From Gammaproteobacteria bacterium (GTDB lineage: Bacteria > Pseudomonadota > Gammaproteobacteria > Comchoanobacterales > Comchoanobacteraceae): a DNA stretch of 6,208 nucleotides. Within the stretch, counting starts at the first letter, position 1; every line of letters begins with the position of its first letter. Below are positions 1 through 5,597 of this stretch, piece by piece. The position numbers were made by a program, and so were the translations under genes. The stretch is from positions 1 to 6,208 of the forward strand of contig JAQWRO010000065.1 in the NCBI GenBank assembly GCA_029243665.1, read 5' to 3'. A model generated the notes under the pieces. That model worked only from the letters and a program-made list of their open reading frames with translations. It was not told where the DNA came from and made no database searches.

Positions 1-282
1 ACTGGTTTGGCAGGGTTTATCGCAATAACATCGAGTATCTTGTTCTTTAGTTTTTATGTCTCATCTGTTATGGTTCATGAAACTGATGAAAGGAAGTTCA
101 TTGTGGCACGAGATTTACCTAGGAAAACAAGCCAAGAATTACCACTATCCAATCTATTTACAGAGCATGCGTCTATTTATCAACGTAGTGCTTCTGACCA
201 AGAATTGGCTGATGAAGTAGAACCATTATTTGTAATGCCAGCAACTGGTTTAGGTGCGGGTAGAGAGACAGATAGGTTGTAA
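1..282 (+). CDS. 3' end of an unrecognised gene, membrane-anchored tail (partial)
   Basis: The + strand frame starting at base 1 is open from the window edge to a TAA at 280-282, giving 93 visible residues. A TTG at base 7 could serve as a start, but no ribosome binding site can be judged there. The frame being open to the edge suits the 3' end of a longer gene. The first ~23 residues are hydrophobic (a segment ending FYVSSVMV) and look like one membrane helix. The rest is a polar, charged tail rich in Glu, Asp and Arg. No family was recognised. Bases 1-179 have no competing gene. Bases 180-282 are antisense to the end of the neighbouring - strand membrane-protein gene, so the last ~34 residues are less certain. 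The alternative is a chance open frame. The hydrophobic segment followed by a charged tail favours a real gene. Confidence 0.45.
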   Translation, partial: TGLAGFIAITSSILFFSFYVSSVMVHETDERKFIVARDLPRKTSQELPLSNLFTEHASIYQRSASDQELADEVEPLFVMPATGLGAGRETDRL

Positions 283-2132
283 TCGGCTTTCAATGCGAGT
301 GTCTCGTTATAGATTTCAAATATGTTTCTACCACGGTCGTTGAGCATGGTTTGAAGACCCATGTAAAACAAGGCAAAGCCAAGGACTAAAATACAAAGTG
401 GCGCAACATAAGTCATGATATTAATGACCCATGGCGTAGCACCAAAAAACAAGTCGAGGGGAGAGCCTGGCCTAAGCATCATTCTAAACATCAAAGCTGT
501 GTTAACTATGCTGGTTAAAGCAGCAGCCATTGCAAGGGTTGGTTTGGTAGTAAAATGTTCTAGTTTATTGGCCTTGATAAAGTTTTTCCATGCACAAATC
601 ATCAAAGGTGCAACAGCAATGACGGTAAATGTAAACCCAATGATTCCGAAAGCAAGTTCGAATACGTGAAGAGATGCTAAACTTTGAATGCTAAAGGTAG
701 CTACTTGAGTTGGGTGCATGATCATACTTGGGTTAAGTAAAATATGCGCAAAGGTTACACCTGCTAGGAAGTTAAAGCTTGCAATGGCCAATGAGATGAA
801 AAGTGCCATCACAACAGGGTAGTGGCGTTTCGTTAGGTACCATAGATAATGAAATGGTTTTAAGAGTATATTGCCATCATATGAAAATTGTTTATGGGGT
901 CTTTGGGATTTATCAACATCTAAGATGGCGTTTGCCATATTCACAAAAGCTTTTTCAATGCTTTTTCGAGTAATCCCATAAGAAGATACAAATCCAGAAG
1001 CAGCAAATGCACTGACTAAAGTTAAAGATAGATAAAAGGGCAAAATAGCATTTGGGACAGCGTATATCATAAGTATGGTTGCTATAATATAAAGTGGTGC
1101 CAACGCAGTTCCAGAAACATTGGCGATGGCTGCGTTTAAAAACCCTAAAACAGTGCCAAGTTTTTCAGAAGTTTTCGACCAATAAGATATGTTTTTATCT
1201 ACTTTACATTGTATCGCCCATAATTTTTGAGAGATTTGTTTATATTCTGTTGCAGTATAAGCGCTACTTGGTGACACATCTAGAATTTCTTTTCGAAATT
1301 TTACAATATTTTCTGGGATAAAGCCGTTCAGTTCTATAAGGGTTGATAATTTAGTCTCAAATTTATTTTTAGGTTTATTTCTAATATCTTTGAAATATTC
1401 TTTTAAATAATTTAAATGTCTTGTTTCAGGGGCTTTTTGCTTTAAGTGTAACTCAGCAGTCTCTTGGAGTAAGTTTTCAAATATTTCAGATTCGTTTGCG
1501 CTCTTTTCTACACATTTTTGTTTTAGGTGGAACCCGAGTTTGAAAGAATCTCTTGCAGCTATGTTGTCATAGAATGTTTTGTAATCACTCAAAATCTTTT
1601 CACTTGACATGTAATCATCGACTGTATCAAGTATGGCAAGTTTAATAAGTATTTTGCTCACATGGGTTAAGGCATCTTTTTTACTTGGGTGAAAGTCCTT
1701 GTTTTGAGATCGTTTCATTGATTTGCGATAGAACATAGCAAGGATGTTATGAGTACGTTCTAAAGCAATTGAATTTTGGTTGTGTGGGGCACTTGGGTTT
1801 TTAAAATTTTCCCATCCATTTCTAAATAGATTGCTAATGTCAGGAATGTAAACAAGTGCCCAAGGGATTGCATAAAGGCTGAATACCATCAATGCCATAT
1901 AACCAATTTGTATGCTAACTTCTGGGAATAAAGAGACAATGGCACTGATGATGGGGGCTGCCTGCCCAAAACCAGTTAATATACCTGCAAGAATCACAAC
2001 TATAAAGAAAAGACAAATATAGTATAAAGCCTTTTCTGTCCACGAGGGTGCCTCTTCAGATTGATAGAGACTATTCTTTAAAGCGATGCGTCTAGCGATG
2101 TAATGGTAGTCCTTAATAAGCTCTAGAGACAC
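180..2132 (-). CDS. Multi-pass membrane protein, tandem paralog A (unknown function)
   Basis: This 650 aa protein was not assigned to a named family. By eye it has about eight membrane segments. Two are near residues 36-55 and 76-96, with a hydrophobic AAPIISAIVSLF stretch between them that may dip into the membrane. Then comes a mostly polar region, ~100-320. Further segments lie at ~341-360, 361-385, 437-463, 487-513, 531-549 and 566-594, followed by a ~55-residue polar tail. It is clearly paralogous to the protein encoded just upstream: LTGFG, YAIPWALVYIP, GTALAPL, AILPFYLSL, IASFNFLAGVT, FTVIAV, RPGSP and GFALFYMG are shared in order. The start is GTG at 2130-2132, two bases after the upstream gene's TAA. 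The next in-frame codons upstream contain no ATG before a TAG, and no strong Shine-Dalgarno is visible, so translational coupling is likely. Its 3' end overlaps the + strand gene 1-282. The tail matches the paralog's tail length, which supports this stop. Function is unknown; a transporter or an envelope complex component are only guesses. Confidence 0.88.
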   Translation of the reverse strand: MSLELIKDYHYIARRIALKNSLYQSEEAPSWTEKALYYICLFFIVVILAGILTGFGQAAPIISAIVSLFPEVSIQIGYMALMVFSLYAIPWALVYIPDISNLFRNGWENFKNPSAPHNQNSIALERTHNILAMFYRKSMKRSQNKDFHPSKKDALTHVSKILIKLAILDTVDDYMSSEKILSDYKTFYDNIAARDSFKLGFHLKQKCVEKSANESEIFENLLQETAELHLKQKAPETRHLNYLKEYFKDIRNKPKNKFETKLSTLIELNGFIPENIVKFRKEILDVSPSSAYTATEYKQISQKLWAIQCKVDKNISYWSKTSEKLGTVLGFLNAAIANVSGTALAPLYIIATILMIYAVPNAILPFYLSLTLVSAFAASGFVSSYGITRKSIEKAFVNMANAILDVDKSQRPHKQFSYDGNILLKPFHYLWYLTKRHYPVVMALFISLAIASFNFLAGVTFAHILLNPSMIMHPTQVATFSIQSLASLHVFELAFGIIGFTFTVIAVAPLMICAWKNFIKANKLEHFTTKPTLAMAAALTSIVNTALMFRMMLRPGSPLDLFFGATPWVINIMTYVAPLCILVLGFALFYMGLQTMLNDRGRNIFEIYNETLALKADYNLSVSLPAPKPVAGITNNGSTSSANSWSEALR

Positions 2133-2134
2133 TT

Positions 2135-4018
2135 TTATATCATCTCTTTGTGGCTATTGTTGGTATCAAGTTCTGCTTCAGTTCTAAACTTGAAATCATT
2201 CACTATAGCCTTAGGTAGTGGCTTAGTGCCAAATTCATAGGATGGTGCTAAGTGATAGTTGTCACGAATGATGGTGCCAAAATCATGCCCACGATGTGCA
2301 AACATTTCTTTAATGCCCATGTAAAACAGCGCAAAGCCAAGTAAAAAGATAGACACGGTGGCTAGAATGGCAATGGTTTTTACTAATATTGGAAAACCTG
2401 TGCCAAGGAATAGATCCATCGGTGAGCCTGGTCTCATTAACATACGGGCCAACAATATGGTATTGATGGTTGTTGAAACCAGTGCAGTCAAGGCAATGCC
2501 TTTATTTTGTGACAGTGGCTCTAATGTGAGTGACTTCACAAATGACTGCCATGCGTTCACCATTAATGGTGTGACCGCAATCACTGTGAACACAAATCCT
2601 ACAACCCCGAAAAACATTTCTACTGCATGTAGGCCTGATATAGATTTGATGCCAAAGGATGCAACCGCGATAGGGTCAGTCAGCATGAGTGGGTTTAGGA
2701 TGAGATGGCCAACAGTAACACCTGCTAAGAAGTTAAAACTAGCGATTCCCATGGCTAAAAATAAAGACATGGTTAAAGGTAAAAGACCATAGTATTTAAC
2801 AATGTCTTTGAAATAAGACCATGGTTTTTTTAGAATACCTGATGTGTATTTATTTGCGAATTTTTGCTTTTTGTAATTAGCTAGCTCTTTATCAATGAAA
2901 AAATCAGCTGCTTTAGACATACATTTTTCAATGCTTGCTTTGGTTAAGCCATATGCTGCCACAAACCCTGCAAGTCCAAAGAGTGAAACTAAGAACAAGG
3001 ATAAATAAAATGGCAGTATGGCTGTGGGTGCAAACACCATAAACACAGCAGAAAAAATAAATAAAGGTGCTAGCGCTGTACCTGTTGAGTTTGCAATCAA
3101 TGCATTTATCCATCCAAGGGCTGATGCTAACTTATTGGCAATACCGCTGTAAAAACGCTTGCTTTCATCTTGTTCACGTATTTTGACCCAAACTACTTGC
3201 CTCATTAGCTTGTTAAGTGTTTTGGTTCTACTTAGGTCTTCCTTAGTGGGGCTGGAGCTAATCCCCATTCTGTGCATATTATTATAATCGAAAAGTTGTT
3301 TATACTTTTGAGACTCATTAAGCCTGGGTCCGAAATTAAGCCTGGATCCGAAATGTTCTTGAGGTTGGAAATCTTCAAAGTATGCTAAATTAGCAATGTC
3401 AGTCTTAAATTTGTTTAAATCTGTAATCTCAGTAATACTTTTCAATTTTTCAGATAAATTTTTAAGACTACTATCGCTTGCTGAAGAAGAATTGTGTAAT
3501 TTTTCTAATATCATTGCAAGAGAACTCAAAGCACTTTGAGTAGTTAATGTGCTTTCTGATATTTGGCCTTTTTCAAGTAATCTAATTTCTTTTCTATATA
3601 ACATTTCCAAAGCGTAATGAGCTGTCTCAAGCGCTTTAGTATGCAATTTAACATATTTGTTTCCTGTCATGCCTTCCCACCAGCTACGAATTTTACTACC
3701 AACTGTTGGAATATACACCAGCGCCCAAGGAATGGCATACAATGCAAAAATGGATAGGGCAATCATGCCAATTTGCATGTTGGCACCAAGTATTGAGACG
3801 ATGGCACTTATGATCGGTGCTGCAGCACCAAAACCTGTAAGTAGCCCGGCTAAAATACCTACGCAGAAAAAGAGTGCTAAACCATAGATGAAGTAATTAT
3901 GATTAGAAGTGCTATCACCTTTCTTGTAATAACTAGATTTTAAAGGGATTAATGAAGCAATTGCTAAATAATCGCTGCGAAGTTTGTTTATTGTTTTTTG
4001 AACTTTTTTCTCTGGCAT
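2135..4018 (-). CDS. Multi-pass membrane protein, tandem paralog B (unknown function)
   Basis: This 627 aa protein has the same architecture as its downstream neighbour. Two membrane segments lie near residues 43-63 and 83-103, then a soluble region at ~108-295. Further hydrophobic segments are at ~313-332, 333-356, 410-437, 462-487, 507-524 and 543-569, followed by a polar tail. Membrane parts are strongly similar between the copies, while residues ~115-290 barely align. Conserved polar residues in hydrophobic surroundings include His438, His464 and Glu467, plus Arg525, Arg529 and Asp535 around RPGSP. The soluble region carries a duplicated six-residue unit (FGSRLN then FGPRLN, residues 223-234). 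The ATG start at 4016-4018 is supported by a good Shine-Dalgarno, GGAGAGG, five bases upstream. The gene lies 74 bases after the transpeptidase gene on the same strand, so co-transcription is possible. No known family was recognised. The coding call is firm because of the length and the paralog conservation. Confidence 0.9.
   Translation of the reverse strand: MPEKKVQKTINKLRSDYLAIASLIPLKSSYYKKGDSTSNHNYFIYGLALFFCVGILAGLLTGFGAAAPIISAIVSILGANMQIGMIALSIFALYAIPWALVYIPTVGSKIRSWWEGMTGNKYVKLHTKALETAHYALEMLYRKEIRLLEKGQISESTLTTQSALSSLAMILEKLHNSSSASDSSLKNLSEKLKSITEITDLNKFKTDIANLAYFEDFQPQEHFGSRLNFGPRLNESQKYKQLFDYNNMHRMGISSSPTKEDLSRTKTLNKLMRQVVWVKIREQDESKRFYSGIANKLASALGWINALIANSTGTALAPLFIFSAVFMVFAPTAILPFYLSLFLVSLFGLAGFVAAYGLTKASIEKCMSKAADFFIDKELANYKKQKFANKYTSGILKKPWSYFKDIVKYYGLLPLTMSLFLAMGIASFNFLAGVTVGHLILNPLMLTDPIAVASFGIKSISGLHAVEMFFGVVGFVFTVIAVTPLMVNAWQSFVKSLTLEPLSQNKGIALTALVSTTINTILLARMLMRPGSPMDLFLGTGFPILVKTIAILATVSIFLLGFALFYMGIKEMFAHRGHDFGTIIRDNYHLAPSYEFGTKPLPKAIVNDFKFRTEAELDTNNSHKEMI
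3318..3353. repeat. 18-bp direct tandem repeat, two copies
   Basis: Two adjacent 18-base units, 3318-3335 and 3336-3353, begin TTAAGCCTGG and end TCCGAAA. They differ at one base (3328 G versus 3346 A). Being a multiple of three, the repeat keeps the frame of the - strand gene and encodes FGSRLN followed by FGPRLN. It lies in the diverged soluble region of paralog B and paralog A has no counterpart. It looks like a recent in-frame duplication by replication slippage. Confidence 0.85.
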
Positions 4019-4023
4019 ATAGA

Positions 4024-4030
4024 CCTCTCC
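4024..4030 (-). promoter_or_regulatory. Ribosome binding site of paralog B
   Basis: On the - strand these bases read GGAGAGG, five bases before the ATG at 4016-4018. This is the strongest Shine-Dalgarno among the - strand genes in the window and fixes the start of paralog B. The downstream paralog A has no comparable site. Confidence 0.7.
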
Positions 4031-4053
4031 AAGCTATTAATATATTAAAGCTT
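4031..4053. promoter_or_regulatory. Palindrome next to the paralog B ribosome binding site (candidate operator or hairpin)
   Basis: The bases form AAGCT, one extra A (4036), the perfect 12-base palindrome TTAATATATTAA (4037-4048), then AGCTT. Without the extra A, this is a 22-base perfect inverted repeat. It directly adjoins the Shine-Dalgarno of paralog B and contains AT-rich sequence that could include a -10 element for - strand transcription. A TTTACA further upstream on the - strand is at poor spacing, so no promoter is claimed. It could be an operator or a weak mRNA hairpin near the ribosome binding site. In an AT-rich genome chance is also possible. Confidence 0.35.
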
Positions 4054-4092
4054 AAAAAAGGTCGTTGTGTAAAGTAAAAAAAGAAATTTTAG

Positions 4093-4722
4093 TTAGGCTA
4101 AAAAGTCAGAATGTGTCAGCCATTGCTGATCAGGGTAATAAGATACCCAAAGGGAGCCTGCTTGAGTGTTTTCTATGATTGCTTTAACTTCTTTATCAGA
4201 CACGGCAGGGCAGCCAAAGCTTCTTCCGTTACACATGCCTATGGCGTTATTGCAAGTACGGTGTACATATTTTGCACCATGTACGACAATGCCTCTTTTT
4301 TCTGCGTTGTCATTAAAGCCTTTTTCTAATCCTTTGAGACGCATGGATTTGCCATGTTTGCCTTGATAGGTTTTACCTGTTAAAAAGACACCTAGGCTTG
4401 ATTTTAATGAACCTTCTTGGTTAGAAAAAGAGGTTGTTAAAGCTTGACCTGAGTATTTGCCGTGAGCAACGGTGGTATGTTTGATGACGCTATGGTCGCT
4501 CATATCCATGACCCAAAGTCTGGGTTGGTTTGAAGGTAGTGAGTAATCTACTACAGTTACAATGGGCGATTGTGTCAGTTGCTCTTCTTTGGCTTTTGAA
4601 TATGCTTTATACAAAATTTTCATGACTTCAGTCCTGGGTAGTTTTGTTCCTTCTGGAACAGCTGTGCCCGGTAGAATGATTGCAATGATGTATAAGCTAA
4701 TATATTTTCTTATAAATTTCAT
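4093..4722 (-). CDS. Secreted murein L,D-transpeptidase catalytic-domain protein (YkuD_2 type)
   Basis: With this start the protein is 209 aa. It matches the YkuD_2-like murein L,D-transpeptidase catalytic-domain family, whose members are predicted to act on peptidoglycan peptide stems through a catalytic Cys. Visible in order: FSNQEGSLKSSLGVFLTG, YQGKHG, the stretch GLEKGFNDNAEKRGIVVHGA with His148, then NGRSFGCPAVS with catalytic Cys171, and a YYPDQQWL end. These are the order and spacing I recall for the family. Two extra cysteines (157 and 164) lie between the His and the catalytic Cys. The ATG at 4720-4722 gives a typical signal peptide: a basic MKFIRKY, a hydrophobic stretch to about residue 18, then a probable cleavage site near TAVPEG. 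An earlier in-frame ATG at 4783-4785 would add 21 hydrophobic residues. Neither start has a clear Shine-Dalgarno, and the signal-peptide form is preferred. The protein is expected in the periplasm. The membrane-protein pair lies downstream on the same strand. Confidence 0.9.
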   Translation of the reverse strand: MKFIRKYISLYIIAIILPGTAVPEGTKLPRTEVMKILYKAYSKAKEEQLTQSPIVTVVDYSLPSNQPRLWVMDMSDHSVIKHTTVAHGKYSGQALTTSFSNQEGSLKSSLGVFLTGKTYQGKHGKSMRLKGLEKGFNDNAEKRGIVVHGAKYVHRTCNNAIGMCNGRSFGCPAVSDKEVKAIIENTQAGSLWVSYYPDQQWLTHSDFLA

Positions 4723-4836
4723 ATTGATACAAGCTTTTAAAATTGTTATATTAACATAAATTAAAAAATAAATAAATATTTTCATTTTTGGTCTACAATA
4801 TGTGTAAGGGTTTAATTTTTAAAACGGAGTTTAATC
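4723..4836. promoter_or_regulatory. Divergent AT-rich intergenic region, promoters expected both ways
   Basis: These 114 bases separate the - strand transpeptidase gene from the + strand lipoprotein pair, so promoters in both directions are expected. The best + strand -10 candidate is TACAAT at 4794-4799, which would place the transcript start near 4806, but no matching -35 is evident 16-18 bases upstream. A second candidate, TTTAAT at 4811-4816 with TTGGTC 17 bases upstream, would leave almost no leader. On the - strand only weak AT-rich -10-like sequences are seen. The + strand ribosome binding site is GGAG at 4826-4829. If the longer transpeptidase start were used, the region would shrink to about 50 bases. 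Confidence 0.4.
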
Positions 4837-5082
4837 ATGAATCAAAAAAAATTTATACTTACAACTGTTATTGCTTCATCAGTCTTGTTTGGCTGTGATG
4901 GTGATGGTCTATCAAACGAACAAGGTGGCGCTCTGATTGGTGCTGCTATCGGTGGTATCGCAGGTTCTAATATTGGTGATGGAAGCGGTCAAACTGCTGC
5001 TACAATTGCTGGAACTGTTGCTGGTGCTCATGTTGGTAGTAAGTTGGGTGCTTCTGTAGATCAAACTGATAGTAATAAATAA
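4837..5082 (+). CDS. Small glycine-zipper lipoprotein
   Basis: This 81 aa protein begins with a lipoprotein signal (basic MNQKK, hydrophobic stretch, lipobox LFGC with the lipidated Cys at residue 20). The mature part is almost entirely a glycine-zipper hairpin. Glycines fall exactly every fourth residue at 31, 35, 39, 43 and 47, and again at 59, 63, 67 and 71, separated by a polar GDGSGQ turn. This is the 2TM glycine-zipper pattern of the Rickettsia 17 kDa antigen family, whose members insert in or pack against a membrane. The C-terminal domain normally joined to it is absent here but present in the next gene. Residue +2 after the lipidated Cys is Asp, which in Enterobacteria favours inner-membrane retention. 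The ATG has a GGAG seven bases upstream. The next gene begins 25 bases after this stop, so the two likely form an operon. Confidence 0.88.
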   Translation: MNQKKFILTTVIASSVLFGCDGDGLSNEQGGALIGAAIGGIAGSNIGDGSGQTAATIAGTVAGAHVGSKLGASVDQTDSNK

Positions 5083-5107
5083 ATTTACTAGGATTAGGGA
5101 CATTATT

Positions 5108-5581
5108 ATGAAGCTAAATTACAAAGTAGTCTTAACCTTAACCTTAGGTAGTATGGTTTTGGTAGGTTGTAGTCAATCTCCTGAAGATCAAATGCTTGCA
5201 GAGGCTAAAAGTGACCGTTACCTAGGTGGTGTGGTTGCTTCAGGTACTGGTTTAGCCATTCCAGCAAGTGATGCTCAATCATACAATGCAGCAGGTACAT
5301 TGGTGGGTGCATTTGTGGTGCAGTCACTAGATGCTAAAATGTCTGAAGCGAATCGTTTAAAGATGGCAAATATGCTAGAGTATCAAGCGTCTAACCAATG
5401 GAAACGTTGGAAAGATACATCCGATCAAACCACATACAGTTTAAAAGCCGGCTCCCCAGCATTTGGTGATGATGAAGTTTGTAGAAAATATGACTTAGTT
5501 GCTAAAGGATCTGAAAACTTTTCTCAATCTAGTGGTGTCGCATGCCGACAATCCAATGGTAATTGGCTACTGAATGCTTAA
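5108..5581 (+). CDS. Lipoprotein with 17 kDa surface-antigen C-terminal domain
   Basis: This 157 aa protein has a signal ending in lipobox LVGC (lipidated Cys at residue 21, followed by Ser, which fits outer-membrane sorting in the E. coli scheme). Residues ~35-75 are Gly/Ala-rich but lack a regular GxxxG series, so they look like a degenerate linker or zipper. From about residue 75 the pattern follows the 17 kDa surface-antigen C-terminal domain: a MSEANRLKMANMLEY helix, a W-rich strand (QWKRW), then CRKY (125-128) and ACRQSNGNW (145-153). Family members are small envelope proteins of largely unknown role. Cys125 and Cys146 could form a disulfide. The start is an ATG with AGGGA seven bases upstream. 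It is the second gene of a pair with the glycine-zipper lipoprotein. Its TAA lies inside the end of the convergent Aas-like gene, a 15-base overlap. Confidence 0.87.
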   Translation: MKLNYKVVLTLTLGSMVLVGCSQSPEDQMLAEAKSDRYLGGVVASGTGLAIPASDAQSYNAAGTLVGAFVVQSLDAKMSEANRLKMANMLEYQASNQWKRWKDTSDQTTYSLKAGSPAFGDDEVCRKYDLVAKGSENFSQSSGVACRQSNGNWLLNA

Positions 5582-5597
5582 TAAAAGCATTGGGTAG
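5567..5597. terminator. Inverted repeat spanning both convergent stop codons (candidate bidirectional terminator)
   Basis: The arms are 5567-5579 and 5585-5597 with a five-base loop AATAA. The inner seven pairs are perfect (AATGCTT with AAGCATT). Outside them come one G-G mismatch, one T-G wobble, then CTAC paired with GTAG. The TAA of the lipoprotein gene (5579-5581) and the stop of the Aas-like gene (5567-5569) are both inside it. No good T-run follows on either strand, so intrinsic termination is uncertain; a block to read-through or RNA processing is possible. Confidence 0.4.

Noticed and set aside
415..669. 84-codon open frame on the + strand inside paralog A
   Set aside because: It is antisense to a strongly conserved membrane region and sits at the same kind of position as the + strand frame in paralog B, as expected of a shadow of similar coding sequence.
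1094..1321. 75-codon open frame on the + strand
   Set aside because: It is antisense to the soluble region of paralog A, with no start signals or recognisable protein.
2358..2792. 144-codon open frame on the + strand
   Set aside because: It is fully antisense to the conserved membrane-coding part of paralog B, has no ribosome binding site and no family resemblance. The paralog conservation supports the other strand.
2928..3113. 61-codon Cys-rich open frame on the - strand
   Set aside because: It is an out-of-frame reading within paralog B; the in-frame protein is conserved there.
3657..3887. 76-codon open frame on the + strand
   Set aside because: It is antisense to the highly conserved N-terminal membrane segments of paralog B, with no independent support.
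4076..4092. A/T run after the transpeptidase stop as an intrinsic terminator
   Set aside because: A T-run is present on the - strand but no GC-containing hairpin precedes it, so read-through into paralog B is at least as likely.
4111..4366. Two overlapping + strand open frames
   Set aside because: Both are antisense to the catalytic region of the transpeptidase, whose active-site motif identifies the real gene.
4925..5050. Apparent repeated GGT/GCT-rich sequence in the small lipoprotein gene
   Set aside because: It reflects the regular glycine-zipper protein pattern rather than a DNA repeat element or phase-variable tract.
4912..5103. 63-codon Ser/Thr-rich open frame on the - strand
   Set aside because: It is the antisense reading of the Gly/Ala-rich glycine-zipper codons, which explains its composition.
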